This document shows positions 27,143-36,393 of a stretch of DNA of 64,000 nucleotides, in pieces. Source of the stretch: an uncultured Sinobacteraceae bacterium (GTDB lineage Bacteria; Pseudomonadota; Gammaproteobacteria; Nevskiales; Nevskiaceae); NCBI GenBank assembly GCA_903822975.1, contig CAIJRD010000012.1, positions 806,001 through 870,000 of the forward strand, given 5' to 3'. Position numbers and translations under genes: made by a program. Within the stretch, counting starts at the first letter, position 1; the number at the start of each line of letters is the position of its first letter. The notes below the pieces were generated by a model. It saw only the letters and a list, made by a program, of their open reading frames with translations, was not told the origin of the DNA and did no database searches.

Positions 27143-28762
27143 GTGGCTGATCATTCCAAACCGCCCATGGCCGCCGCGTTTCCGCTGATCCGCAACGTCG
27201 CTGCCTTGCGCGACAGCCGCTTCGATGTGCTGGTGATCGGCGGCGGAATTTATGGCGCCTGGATCGCCAACGACGCCGCCGCACGCGGTCTGCGCGTCGC
27301 CCTGGTCGAACGCAACGATTGGGGCGCAGGCACCTCGTCGGCATCGAGCAAGCTGATTCACGGCGGACTGCGCTACCTGGAGCATTTCGAATTTGCGCTG
27401 GTGCGTCACGCCCTCGGCGAGCGCCGCGTGCTGTCGCACATCGCGCCGCATTTGGTGCAGCCGCTGAACTTCCTGGTTCCGGTGTGGCGCGGCGCGCGTG
27501 TCGGACGCCTGCAATTACTGGCCGGCCTCACCTTGTACGACCTGCTGGCAACCGGCAAGCAGCCGGTGCCGCGCTTCAAGTCGTTTGCACGCGCAAAACT
27601 GCTGGAAGCGCATCCTTACCTTCGCGCCGATGGTCTGCGTGGCGGTCTGCGCTATGGCGACTGTCAGGAAGACGATGCGCGGATGACACTGATGGTGGTT
27701 GCCGCCGCACAAGCGGCCGGTGCGGCCTGCGCCAATCGTATCGAGGCGAGCCACTTGCTCGAACGCGACCAGCGCGTCGTTGGCGCCGCACTGCACGACA
27801 GGCTGAGCGGCGAGCGCTTTGAACTCGAAACGGAGCTGGTGATCAACGCTGCCGGCCCCTGGTCGCGAGCGCTGATTGGCGCACAAGCGCCGGCCGTGAA
27901 ACTGGTCAAGGGCGTGCACCTGCTGCTGCCGGCACTCGGCGGACCCGATGCCGCGAGTGCCTTCCTGCTGACCGCGCCATCCGATGGACGCGTGTTCTTC
28001 GTGATTCCCTGGTACGGCCGCACCCTGGTCGGCACCACCGAAAGCTCGGTGAATGACCCGGGTTCGCCCGAAGTCAGCGCCGATGAGCGCCGTTACCTGC
28101 TCGATGCGGTGAATGCGCTGATGCCGGGCCTCGGGTGGCGCGACAGCGACGTGATCGCCGCATTTGCCGGCGTGCGCAGTCTGCAGGCCGACGATGCCGA
28201 CAGCCTGTCGGCGGTGACGCGCGAATTCACCATCCTCGAACCGCGTGCAGGTGTGCTGTGGCCGCTCGGCGGCAAGTACACGACCGCCCGATGCGACGCC
28301 GTCGACGTGGTCGATCGTGCGCTACAGATAATGCAGCGCGAGCCGGTTCGCAGTCGCACCGCCGACACGCTGTTGCCCGGCGCTCCCAGCGAGATTCCCG
28401 GTCAGGGTGACTTCAGCGGCTGGCAGACCGAAGCGGTGCCGGCGCTGTTGCGTCGCGGCATCGATGCCGAGGCGGCGCACTTCCTGTGCCTGCGCCACGG
28501 CACGCGCATCGCCTGCATTCACGCGCTGCTCGATGAGAACCCGGACTGGCGACAACGCCTGCATACGGAAGCGCCGTTTATCGTCGCCGAGGCAGTGCTC
28601 GCGATCCGCGAAGAGATGGCGCTCGACAGCGACGACGTACTGCGTCGACGCATGCCGCTGAAGCTGCTGGTGCGCGATGCAGCACCTGCGATCTCGCAGG
28701 TCGATGCACTCCTCGAGCAGTCGCGAAAAGTTTCCGAAACCCCAGTCGCGACACGAACTTAA
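27143..28762 (+). CDS. glpD: FAD-dependent glycerol-3-phosphate dehydrogenase
   Basis: Aerobic glycerol-3-phosphate dehydrogenase, a peripheral membrane flavoprotein passing electrons to ubiquinone. The 539-residue protein has the dinucleotide fold VLVIGGGIYGAWIANDAAARG near residue 30, then GTSSASSKLIHGGLRYLEHFEF. Downstream it has VINAAGPWS, VIPWYGRTLVGTTE and VLWPLGGKYTTAR, all GlpD signatures. I use a GTG start (VADHSKPPM); an ATG nine codons in is possible. The last ~140 residues form the DAO C-terminal domain. No glpF, glpK or glpR lies nearby. Confidence 0.93.
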   Translation: MADHSKPPMAAAFPLIRNVAALRDSRFDVLVIGGGIYGAWIANDAAARGLRVALVERNDWGAGTSSASSKLIHGGLRYLEHFEFALVRHALGERRVLSHIAPHLVQPLNFLVPVWRGARVGRLQLLAGLTLYDLLATGKQPVPRFKSFARAKLLEAHPYLRADGLRGGLRYGDCQEDDARMTLMVVAAAQAAGAACANRIEASHLLERDQRVVGAALHDRLSGERFELETELVINAAGPWSRALIGAQAPAVKLVKGVHLLLPALGGPDAASAFLLTAPSDGRVFFVIPWYGRTLVGTTESSVNDPGSPEVSADERRYLLDAVNALMPGLGWRDSDVIAAFAGVRSLQADDADSLSAVTREFTILEPRAGVLWPLGGKYTTARCDAVDVVDRALQIMQREPVRSRTADTLLPGAPSEIPGQGDFSGWQTEAVPALLRRGIDAEAAHFLCLRHGTRIACIHALLDENPDWRQRLHTEAPFIVAEAVLAIREEMALDSDDVLRRRMPLKLLVRDAAPAISQVDALLEQSRKVSETPVATRT

Positions 28763-28961
28763 GCGTTTATCCGACAGACGGCGGGGCCAGGGGCGCCGCC
28801 GGTAGTTCGAATGCTTGTTGTGCGCTTGCGATCAGCAGCAGACTCCACGCCACGAACGCATGCAGCGGCGCTCTGTCCGCTAACAGACAGTGTCACCACT
28901 GCAGTCGCGTTAGCTTAAAAAAAAGAGAGCGAAAGCTCAGCGTGCGACTGGAGGAGTCAAC
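28763..28961 (+). promoter_or_regulatory. Intergenic region upstream of the lipase gene
   Basis: About 200 non-coding bases. Near its end is a short inverted repeat CAGTG-tcac-CACTG (about 28888-28901), an A-rich stretch, and a strong ribosome site ggaggag at 28950-28956 five bases before the lipase ATG. A promoter is likely here because of the gap size, but no clear -35/-10 pair was identified. Confidence 0.35.
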
Positions 28962-31256
28962 ATGGCCGATTACAAATGGGCGCGCCGCGCCGTGGCGTTT
29001 GCGGGCGTGGCAGCGCTTGCCGCCTGCGGCGGCGGTAGCGACGGCAACAATCCGCAAGTATTCAATTCACAGGTTTTGTTCGATCCGATACCGACGATTG
29101 CCGGTGGCACCGCGATCATTCCGTTTCCGTTCGATGGCCTGTTTTCCGGCTTCAGCGCGCCGACGCTGAACATCCCGAACGACCCTGCGAGCAGCAGCTA
29201 CGCCGTGGTTGCGGCGATCAACAATCTCGATGGTTTCTCCACCGTCGGCGACATGTTCTTCGACATCGCCGGCTTCATCGACTACAGCACGCTGCCTGCG
29301 CATGTGCTGATCATCAACGGCAGCACCGGCAAGCCGCTCGTCTACGGCACCGACTACACCCTGCAGAACGAGAACGCGACGGCCACCGACCCGGTCACGC
29401 ACGCGCCCTCGCCAATCAGTTCGCAACGCTCGCGCGTGATTATCGAACCGCTGAAGCCGCTGTCGCCGGCAACGACTTATCTGGTCGGCGTCACCACCGG
29501 CATCACGACACTCGATGGCGGTGGTGTGGCCGCGAGTCCTGAGTTCCAGATCGTGTCGAGCGCGACACCGGTTGCTCAGCAGAGCAACAGCGAACTCAAT
29601 CAGCTCAACGACACTCAGAAGGCGACGCTGGAAGCGCTGCGCTCGCAGCTGATCTATCCGGCGGTCACGCATCTGGTCGGCGCGGGCGTCCCCGCTTCGA
29701 GCATCGTGCTGGCCTGGACCTTCACCACACAGTCGGAAGGCCTGACGCTGGGTTATCTGGCGCAAACCGCTGCGGCCAAAACGATCGCCGTCGCACCGAT
29801 CGGCAAGAAGACCGACCAGCTCGGCTCCGGCCTGCCCGCCGGTGCGGACGTCTATGTCGGCTTCACGCTGATTCCGTATTACCTGAAGAATGCCAGCGCG
29901 AGCCCGCTCGATCCGACCACCTCGTTCTGGCAAGCCGATCCGAGCAAGCCGAACATCAATCCCGAGTTGCCACCGACCGATCCGGCCCAGGTGCATTTCC
30001 TCGGGCAAGTCCCGTGCGCGGCATTCGCCAGCGGTGCCAGTGTCAACGGCGTTACGGTCGGCCCCAGCGCCAGCACGACGATCTGCTATCCGGTACCGGT
30101 TGCGCAGTCGACCGAAAAGATTCCGATGATCGTCACGGTGCCGAACGCTGACAGCGGTCGCACCAAGCCGGCCGGCGGCTGGCCGGTCGTGATCTTCCAG
30201 CACGGCATCACTGGCAATCGCACGCAGATGCTGGCCATCGGGCCGGCGCTGGCGAAAGCCGGCTTCGTCACGGTTGCGATCGATCTGCCGCTGCACGGCC
30301 TGACCGACAAGACCAGTCCGTTCTACGACAATCAGCTGTTCAAAGGCAGCCCTGCTGCAGGTTTGATGACGGGCGAGCGCACCTTCGATCTCGATCTTGA
30401 AAACAACTCGACCGGCGCACCCGGTCCGGATGGCGTGATCGATTCGTCGGGCAGCTACTTCATCAATCTGCAGAGTCTGCTGACCGCCCGCGACAACCTG
30501 CGTGAAGCCGAAGCCGATCTGCTGACGCTGGCAAAGTCGGTGGCGAATCTCGACCTCAACAGCGATGGCACGCCGGACGTGGATGCCAGTCAGATCCGCT
30601 TCGCCAGTCTGTCGCTCGGCAGCATCGTCGGCATTCCGTTTCTGGCCAATGCGCCACAGGTGGGTGCAGCAACCCTGGCGGTTCCCGGCGGTGGCATCGC
30701 CAAGTTGCTCGATGCATCGAAGTCGTTCGGTCCGATCATCGCCGCGGGCTTGAGTGCCGCCGGTGTAGTCGAAGGCAGCGACGACTACGAAACCTTCCTG
30801 CGCTTCGCACAGACCGCGGTCGATGATGGCGATCCTTTGAATTACGCAAAGGCCGCCGTGGCGCTGCATCCCTTGCACATGATGGAAGTGGTCAACGACC
30901 TGGTGGTGCCGAACAACGCGCTGGCCAACGACGGCAGCGGCTTCTTCGACAAGGTAACGGTGTCGAGCTTCCTCGGCGGCACCGATCCGCTGATCGCAGC
31001 AATGGGTCTGACCGATCTGGGCACTGTCGTCGCACCGACGGCGGCGCAAGCGCCGCAGGTCGATCCGGCCGGATTGCATGTGGTCGTCAAGTTCGCCGGC
31101 GACGCGAGTCACGGTTCGATTCTCAGTCCGTATAAGTCGGACGGAAAAACGATCACCGCGGCGAGCGCGGCGGCCACGGTCGAGATGCAGACCGAAACCG
31201 CGACCTTCCTCGGCAGCAACGGGGTGTGCCTGCAGATCGGAGGAACCTGCCAATGA
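28962..31256 (+). CDS. VolA-like surface lipoprotein lipase
   Basis: A 764-residue lipoprotein with lipobox LAAC (Cys22) followed by a GGGSDGNN linker, suggesting export to the outer membrane. The N-terminal ~300 residues contain Ig-like strands (VIIEPLKPLSPATTYLVGVT) as in the bacterial virulence-factor lipase N-terminal domain. The alpha/beta-hydrolase half has the oxyanion region VVIFQHGITGNRTQMLAI and a nucleophile elbow SLSLGS with Ser551. The usual G-x-S-x-G is changed at its first Gly (Ser here). VolA-type enzymes cleave lysophosphatidylcholine outside the cell to release fatty acid. The stop overlaps the next gene's ATG. Confidence 0.85.
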   Translation: MADYKWARRAVAFAGVAALAACGGGSDGNNPQVFNSQVLFDPIPTIAGGTAIIPFPFDGLFSGFSAPTLNIPNDPASSSYAVVAAINNLDGFSTVGDMFFDIAGFIDYSTLPAHVLIINGSTGKPLVYGTDYTLQNENATATDPVTHAPSPISSQRSRVIIEPLKPLSPATTYLVGVTTGITTLDGGGVAASPEFQIVSSATPVAQQSNSELNQLNDTQKATLEALRSQLIYPAVTHLVGAGVPASSIVLAWTFTTQSEGLTLGYLAQTAAAKTIAVAPIGKKTDQLGSGLPAGADVYVGFTLIPYYLKNASASPLDPTTSFWQADPSKPNINPELPPTDPAQVHFLGQVPCAAFASGASVNGVTVGPSASTTICYPVPVAQSTEKIPMIVTVPNADSGRTKPAGGWPVVIFQHGITGNRTQMLAIGPALAKAGFVTVAIDLPLHGLTDKTSPFYDNQLFKGSPAAGLMTGERTFDLDLENNSTGAPGPDGVIDSSGSYFINLQSLLTARDNLREAEADLLTLAKSVANLDLNSDGTPDVDASQIRFASLSLGSIVGIPFLANAPQVGAATLAVPGGGIAKLLDASKSFGPIIAAGLSAAGVVEGSDDYETFLRFAQTAVDDGDPLNYAKAAVALHPLHMMEVVNDLVVPNNALANDGSGFFDKVTVSSFLGGTDPLIAAMGLTDLGTVVAPTAAQAPQVDPAGLHVVVKFAGDASHGSILSPYKSDGKTITAASAAATVEMQTETATFLGSNGVCLQIGGTCQ

Positions 31257-33151
31257 ACGACACGATGAAGCGTTCAGCAGTGACTGCCTTGGTGCATCCG
31301 TCCGCAGGTTTGGAGAACAGCATGAATTTCACACGCAAACCCGCCAGCCGCGCATTCGCGGCCGCGCTGGCACTCGGTTTTGGACTCGCAACACCGACGG
31401 TCTTCGCATTCAGTTACGACTACGACGGTGTTGGCATCGCGCTCGACACGCGACTGACCGAAGGTGTGTCGATCCGCGCGCAAAGTCCCGATCCCTTGCT
31501 GATCGGCATTTCGCATGGCGGCAAGGCGTATTCGAACAATGCCGATCTGGGCGATCTGAATTACAAGTCCGGCTCCGTCGCCAATGCGGTGAGCAAAGTC
31601 ACCTCTTCGTTGCAGCTGACGTGGAAGGACTTCGGTCTGTTTACGCGTGCCAACTACACGTTTGATCCGACCGAGGTCAGCAAGGACTATTTCGGCGCAT
31701 CGCGGTTCGGCGCCGGGCACCAGTATGCGGACTCCGTGCGGGTGTCGCGCAATGATGCGATTCAGTCGGAAGTCGGCAGCAAGCTGACGCTGCTGGATCT
31801 GTATGCCTACGGCAATGTCGACATCGCCGGACACTCGCTCAACATCAAAGTCGGTCGCCAGGTGATCAACTGGGGTGAATCGACGCTGGTGCTGAACGGG
31901 CTCAACAGTCTGGTCGCGGTCGATGCCAATCGCGCGTACACGCCGGGCCTGGAACTCGATGAGGTTGCGCTGCCGCAGGGCACCGCGTTCTTGTCGACCA
32001 ACCTGATCAAGAACGTCAGCGCGGAGGCGTTCTACCAGTTCGAATGGCGCCGCTCGGTTCCTGCGGCAACCGGCACCTACTTCGAGACCAACGACTATGT
32101 CGGTCCCGGCGGCGTCGCCGGCAACCTCGACTACGGCCGCGCTGGCGAATATGTAGCGGCGGGATCACCGTGCGTCGGCTTCCCGGCCGGGGTGTCGTGC
32201 GTGCCTTACGGCGGCTCGATTCCACGCGCCGGTGGCGATCGGCGTGCGCCGGGCAGTGGCCAGTTCGGCGGTGCGCTGCGCATCTCGCTGCCGTCGCTCA
32301 ACAGCACCGAACTGGCGCTGTACGCGGCGACCTATCACAGCCGCCTGCCGGTCTACAGCACCTATTCCGCCGCCAGCGGCAATCAAGATGCGAGTACCGC
32401 TTCGATCTTTGCCGAGTATCCGAAAGACATCCACATGTACGGCATGAGCTTCAACACCTCGCTGCCGTTCGGCTTTGCGCTGCAGGGCGAGTACAGCTAC
32501 AAGGAAAACCAGCCGCTCGAAATCGACGATGTCGAACAGAGTCTGGCCGACCTCGGTGCGCCTTCGCAGATCAATCCGAATCCGGGCGCCACGCTCGGCA
32601 ACCAGTACATCCGTGGATTCCGTCGCAAGGGCGTGAGCCTGGCCGACATCGGCACCACCAAGATCTTCAGCCCCAGCACGATCTTCGGCTACGACGACCT
32701 GCTGCTGATCAGCGAAATCGCCGTGGTGCACGTACACGATCTGGAGTCCGAATCGGTGCTCCGCTACGAAGGTCCGGGCACGTTCCTGCCGGGCGATGCG
32801 CGCGGTGCGGCGATCTCGGCAGTGCCGGTGCAGCAGGGTGGTTTTGCCACCTCGACATCCTGGGGTTACAAGGTTCTCGCACGTGCGACTTACAACAACG
32901 TGTTTGCGAACTACGTTCCGGGCCTGTCGTTCAAGCCGGCGATGCGCTGGGAGCATGACGTCGGTGGTGTGACGCCGGCGCCGCTGTACAACTTCGTTCA
33001 CGGCAGCCGTGTGCTGAGTCCGATTGCGGGCTTCGGCTACAAGAACAACACGACCGCCGAGTTCGGCTATGCGTATTACTTCGGCGGCGGCCAGGCCAAC
33101 CTGATCCGCGACCGCGATTACGCCTTCTTCGACGTCAAGTATTCGTTCTAG
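31253..33151 (+). CDS. DUF1302 family outer-membrane beta-barrel protein
   Basis: About 632 residues ending in KYSF, the C-terminal aromatic signature of an outer-membrane barrel. DUF1302 features include VKVGRQVINWGES-like text (IKVGRQVINWGESTLVLNGL), ANRAYTPGLELDEV and SYKENQPLE. Two starts are possible. The first ATG overlaps the lipase stop (ATGA) behind a ggagga site. The second, at 31322, directly precedes the signal peptide (RAFAAALALGFGLATPTVFAF). The coupling to the lipase gene suggests a joint job, such as uptake of lipid products, by analogy with volA-fadL pairs in Vibrio; this is inference. Confidence 0.88.
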   Translation: MNDTMKRSAVTALVHPSAGLENSMNFTRKPASRAFAAALALGFGLATPTVFAFSYDYDGVGIALDTRLTEGVSIRAQSPDPLLIGISHGGKAYSNNADLGDLNYKSGSVANAVSKVTSSLQLTWKDFGLFTRANYTFDPTEVSKDYFGASRFGAGHQYADSVRVSRNDAIQSEVGSKLTLLDLYAYGNVDIAGHSLNIKVGRQVINWGESTLVLNGLNSLVAVDANRAYTPGLELDEVALPQGTAFLSTNLIKNVSAEAFYQFEWRRSVPAATGTYFETNDYVGPGGVAGNLDYGRAGEYVAAGSPCVGFPAGVSCVPYGGSIPRAGGDRRAPGSGQFGGALRISLPSLNSTELALYAATYHSRLPVYSTYSAASGNQDASTASIFAEYPKDIHMYGMSFNTSLPFGFALQGEYSYKENQPLEIDDVEQSLADLGAPSQINPNPGATLGNQYIRGFRRKGVSLADIGTTKIFSPSTIFGYDDLLLISEIAVVHVHDLESESVLRYEGPGTFLPGDARGAAISAVPVQQGGFATSTSWGYKVLARATYNNVFANYVPGLSFKPAMRWEHDVGGVTPAPLYNFVHGSRVLSPIAGFGYKNNTTAEFGYAYYFGGGQANLIRDRDYAFFDVKYSF

Positions 33152-33166
33152 CTTTTAGAAATTGAG

Positions 33167-33182
33167 CGCCGCGTCCGCGGCG
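33167..33182. terminator. Short hairpin between convergent genes
   Basis: CGCCGCG-tc-CGCGGCG is a seven-base inverted repeat between the DUF1302 gene and the convergent stress-protein gene. It has no flanking T-run on either strand, so terminator function is uncertain. Confidence 0.3.
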
Positions 33183-33189
33183 AGGTGCG

Positions 33190-33666
33190 TCAGGTACTGG
33201 AGCCTTCCAGTGCGATCGACAGCACATCGCAGCGGGCGCGGTGCACCACGTTTTCCTCGGTGTGACTGAACAGCGCCGACCAGCCGCGATGCGGTTGATG
33301 TCCGACCACAATCAGGTCGGCACCAAATTCCTCGGCCGCAGCGATGATCTCGGCGGCATGTCCGCCGACTCGAATCCGCACGTCCTGCGGTGAAATCCCG
33401 AATTTCTTCGATAGCGACTCGATTCGTTCGCGCGCGCCCTGCAACAGGCTATCGGTCATCTCGACCTGATTGATCATGCCGAGATCGTCGCCACCGCTGG
33501 CGAGTCCGCCGCCGCCAACGAAGGGCGTCATCGGAACGGCCACCTCGACGACATGCAGGACGCTCAGCTTGGCGCCGAACGCACTGGCGAGTGCCTGCGC
33601 GCGCGACAGCAGGATCTCGCCGTCTTCAAACGGCGCAACCGCCGCCAGAATGTGCTGGTACGCCAT
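33190..33666 (-). CDS. Universal stress protein, UspA family
   Basis: A 158-residue single-domain USP starting MAYQHILAAVAPFEDGEILL. It keeps the HVVEV strand, an insert rich in Gly (FVGGGGLASGG), and the C-terminal ATP-binding loop GADLIVVGHQPHRGWSALFSHTEENVVHRARCDVL, of the G-x2-G-x9-G(S/T) type in a variant form. It probably binds nucleotide and acts in stress survival. The ATG is chosen by an aaggagtc ribosome site; upstream codons in frame are not family-like. Confidence 0.9.
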   Translation of the reverse strand: MAYQHILAAVAPFEDGEILLSRAQALASAFGAKLSVLHVVEVAVPMTPFVGGGGLASGGDDLGMINQVEMTDSLLQGARERIESLSKKFGISPQDVRIRVGGHAAEIIAAAEEFGADLIVVGHQPHRGWSALFSHTEENVVHRARCDVLSIALEGSST

Positions 33667-33709
33667 CGACGACTCCTTCACCTCGACCGGCTTGCGGATG
33701 CTACCGGCT

Positions 33710-33865
33710 CTACTGGGACAGCGTTGCGCACGGAAGTTCGCCGCCGGCATCGATCATCGGAACGATGACGTGCTGCTTTTTAATTTCGACTACGCGACGC
33801 AGCTCGCCGCTGCCGAGCAGATTGATGACGTGGCTGCGATGCGAACCCGCTTCGGCGGCGCGCAT
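33710..33865 (-). CDS. Possible small protein, 51 residues
   Basis: An open frame between sanA and the stress-protein gene, on the same strand as both. It encodes a polypeptide including [19 protein letters not shown] and [13 protein letters not shown]. About three quarters of its codons end in G or C, matching neighbouring genes, and the sequence is not low-complexity. There is no clear ribosome site and no recognised family. It may be a real small gene or a remnant of a longer one. Confidence 0.3.
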   Translation of the reverse strand: MRAAEAGSHRSHVINLLGSGELRRVVEIKKQHVIVPMIDAGGELPCATLSQ

Positions 33866-33889
33866 GGAATCGGTCAGCCGCGCGGGCCG

Positions 33890-34573
33890 CTACTCGGTTT
33901 GTAGATCCGGGCTGGGGTTGCTGTCGAGCGACTGCGGCTCGCCGAGGAATTTCGGTGCCGTGCGCAGCACGTAGAGATCCAGCACCGCCTTCACTCGTGC
34001 GAACGCTTCGCGCCAGTACGTGCGCGTGTAGATGCTGAGATCGTCGCTGGGCGGTGCATACGCGGACACGTGCAGATGAAGCTTCTTCGCGATGAAGACC
34101 GCGCGATACGCGTAGAACGACTGCGTGATGATGGTGAAATGATCGAGGCCGAATACCGCCTGCGCGCGCGCGACGGAATCGAGCGTGCGGAAGCCGGCGA
34201 AATCCATCGTGATGACATCTTTCGGAATGCCGGCCTTGATCAACTCGCGCCGCATCTGCCGCGGTTCGTTGTAGGTGGAGTCCGGATTGGCGCCACTGAC
34301 GATGATCTTTTTGATTTTGCCGAGCTGGAACAGCTGAACCGCGGCCTGAATGCGCGCGTAGAACAATGGATTCGGTTCGCCCTTGCGGGTGAACGGGCTG
34401 GTTCCGAGAATCAGTCCGACATCGTTGTCCGGCAGCAGCGACCAGCTTTCGTAAACGTACGACTCCGAATTGTTGATGACCCAGTTGTTGACCAACGCGA
34501 CTACAGCGGCCGCGAAGACCAGCGCGATGACGCCGGCACGTCGCAACCGCTGCAGTCGCCGACGCGCTCTCAA
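33890..34573 (-). CDS. sanA: SanA/YdcF-like envelope protein (DUF218)
   Basis: A 227-residue inner-membrane-anchored DUF218 protein. One N-terminal helix (AGVIALVFAAAVVALVNNWV) is followed by LGTSPFTRKGEPNPLFYARIQ, SGANPDSTYNEPRQMRREL and MDFAGFRTLDSV, closely matching E. coli SanA. SanA supports the envelope barrier (vancomycin exclusion at high temperature). The ATG overlaps the MAPEG gene's stop by four bases, so the two are co-transcribed. Confidence 0.9.
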   Translation of the reverse strand: MRARRRLQRLRRAGVIALVFAAAVVALVNNWVINNSESYVYESWSLLPDNDVGLILGTSPFTRKGEPNPLFYARIQAAVQLFQLGKIKKIIVSGANPDSTYNEPRQMRRELIKAGIPKDVITMDFAGFRTLDSVARAQAVFGLDHFTIITQSFYAYRAVFIAKKLHLHVSAYAPPSDDLSIYTRTYWREAFARVKAVLDLYVLRTAPKFLGEPQSLDSNPSPDLQTE

Positions 34574-34971
34574 GTCAGCAGATCCTTGAACATCAGCACG
34601 AACAGCACCAGCTGCACGCTCCAGAACGTCACGCGCAACATTACCAGCGGCACGTTGGTACCAAGCAAGTGCATCAGGCTTTGTGCCAGGCGCGCGTAGA
34701 GCACGTAGGGCGCCAACACAGCGATCGCCGGCAGCTTGCCGAGGGCGGCGGCGGACAGCACGATCACGGCGAAGATCGGCAGGTTTTCCAAGCAGTTCGC
34801 ATGCGCATCGGTAACGCGCTTGACGAAGCCCGGATCGGGCAAGGCAGCGCCGCGCGGCCAGGCATTGATCGGCGTGCCGCCGAGCACCCGAATGCCACGG
34901 TACGAGAACACGATCAGCACCAGCAGCAGGGTCCAGGCGGTGAAGCCGATCAAGGCGGTAATGGGGGTCAT
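34570..34971 (-). CDS. MAPEG family membrane protein
   Basis: A 133-residue protein with four hydrophobic helices. It has the MAPEG pattern RVTDAHANCLENLPIFAVIVL in the second helix, with Glu-Asn-Leu-Pro, and an APYVLYARLAQSLMHLLGT segment. MAPEG proteins include microsomal glutathione transferases and related enzymes; bacterial members are often uncharacterised. It is the first gene of a pair with sanA. Confidence 0.9.
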   Translation of the reverse strand: MTPITALIGFTAWTLLLVLIVFSYRGIRVLGGTPINAWPRGAALPDPGFVKRVTDAHANCLENLPIFAVIVLSAAALGKLPAIAVLAPYVLYARLAQSLMHLLGTNVPLVMLRVTFWSVQLVLFVLMFKDLLT

Positions 34972-35081
34972 AACAAAACTCCTCTGAGCGATTATTTTAG
35001 GAGCCGGGACTTACCGGCGGCTTGCAGCGTCGTCATTCTAAGCCGCCGCCTGAGCGCAAACCCTACCCGACCTACTCGCGT

Positions 35082-36260
35082 TCAGTGACTCAGCCGCCGG
35101 ATGGCCCGGCTCAGTCCATCGAGCGTCAACGGAAACATGCGCTCGCCGTCGAGCAATTCCTGAGTCGCCTGGATCGAAGGCGTGTACTGCCAGCGATCCT
35201 GCGCTTCGGGATTGAGCCAGACCGTCCGCGGGAACGCCGCGGTAATGCGGCGAAACCAGACCGCGCCGGCCTCCTCGTTCCAATGTTCGACGCTGCCGCC
35301 GGGATGCACGATCTCGTACGGACTCATGGTCGCATCGCCGACGAAAATCACCTTGTAATCCGGCGTGAATTTATTCAGCAGATCGAACGTCGGGATGCGC
35401 TCGCCATGGCGGCGGCGGTTGTCCTTCCAGACGCTTTCATAAATGAAGTTGTGAAAGTAGTAGTACTCGAGATGCTTGAACTCGGTCTTGCAGGCCGAGA
35501 ACAACTCTTCGCAGACTTTCACGTGCGGGTCCATCGAGCCGCCGACATCGAGGAACAGCAACAGCTTGACCGCGTTGTGGCGCTCCGGCTGCATCTTCAG
35601 ATCGAGCCAGCCGGCGTTGCGCGCGGTCGATTCGATCGTACCGTCGAGGTCGAGCTCGTCGGGCGCGCCTTCGCGCGCAAAGCGGCGCAGCTTGCGCAGC
35701 GCGACCTTGATGTTGCGCGTGCCGATTTCGACCTGATCATCGAGATTGCGGTACTCGCGCTTCTCCCAGACCTTGACGCCGCGCTTGCCACCGCCCTCGC
35801 CGCCGATGCGCACGCCCTCCGGGTTGTAGCCGCTGTTGCCGAACGGCGAGGTACCGCCGGTACCGACCCACTTGTTGCCGCCCTGATGCCGATCCTTCTG
35901 CTCTTCGAGGCGCTGACGCAGGGTCTCCATCAACTGCTCGAAGCCGCCGAGCGCGGCGATCTTGGCTTTTTCTTCGTCGCTGAGCAGCTTCAACATCTCG
36001 GCGCGCAGCCATTCTTCCGGGATCGCCTGCTCGAAGCCGGCAAACATTTGCTCAACGCCCTTGAAGTAGGCGGCGAACGCGCGGTCGTAGCGGTCGTAGT
36101 GCGACTCGTCCTTGACCAAAATGGTGCGCGCGAGAATGTAGAACTCGTCGATATTGAAGATCACGACATGCTTCTGCAGCGCCTCCAGCAGCGCCAGAAA
36201 CTCGCCGAGTCCCGGCTTCAGGCCGGCGATGCGTAACGTCTGGAAAAAACCGAAGAGCAT
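35082..36260 (-). CDS. VWA-domain protein (CoxE-like)
   Basis: About 392 residues starting MLFGFFQTLRIAGLKPG. An alpha-helical N-terminal half is followed by a Gly-rich linker (VGTGGTSPFGNSGYNPEG) and a von Willebrand A domain. The metal site reads FLDVGGSMDPH, with Gly at the usual first Ser of the DxSxS motif; several CoxE-like relatives share this. Such proteins act with MoxR AAA+ ATPases as chaperone pairs that mature metal enzymes or envelope complexes. The partner ATPase lies ~1 kb upstream, separated by a glycosylase gene. Upstream in-frame codons were rejected as non-homologous. Confidence 0.88.
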   Translation of the reverse strand: MLFGFFQTLRIAGLKPGLGEFLALLEALQKHVVIFNIDEFYILARTILVKDESHYDRYDRAFAAYFKGVEQMFAGFEQAIPEEWLRAEMLKLLSDEEKAKIAALGGFEQLMETLRQRLEEQKDRHQGGNKWVGTGGTSPFGNSGYNPEGVRIGGEGGGKRGVKVWEKREYRNLDDQVEIGTRNIKVALRKLRRFAREGAPDELDLDGTIESTARNAGWLDLKMQPERHNAVKLLLFLDVGGSMDPHVKVCEELFSACKTEFKHLEYYYFHNFIYESVWKDNRRRHGERIPTFDLLNKFTPDYKVIFVGDATMSPYEIVHPGGSVEHWNEEAGAVWFRRITAAFPRTVWLNPEAQDRWQYTPSIQATQELLDGERMFPLTLDGLSRAIRRLSH

Positions 36261-36393
36261 GGGCGCGGACGCCTGGGCGTCGTGAGGGAACTTACGGCAT
36301 TCTAGCGCGGACGCCGGCCGACTCCGTGGCTGTTGCCGACCCCGGCCGTCGGACTCCATTCCGCAAATCCCGAACCGATCGAGGCGCACCCGC

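Noticed and set aside
29067..31253. A ~728-codon open frame antisense to the lipase
   Set aside because: Composition is dominated by Arg, Gly and Asp without recognisable motifs; it mirrors codon bias of the sense gene.
35022..36236. A ~404-codon plus-strand frame over the VWA gene
   Set aside because: The minus strand encodes a clear VWA protein with family motifs; the plus-strand product has none.
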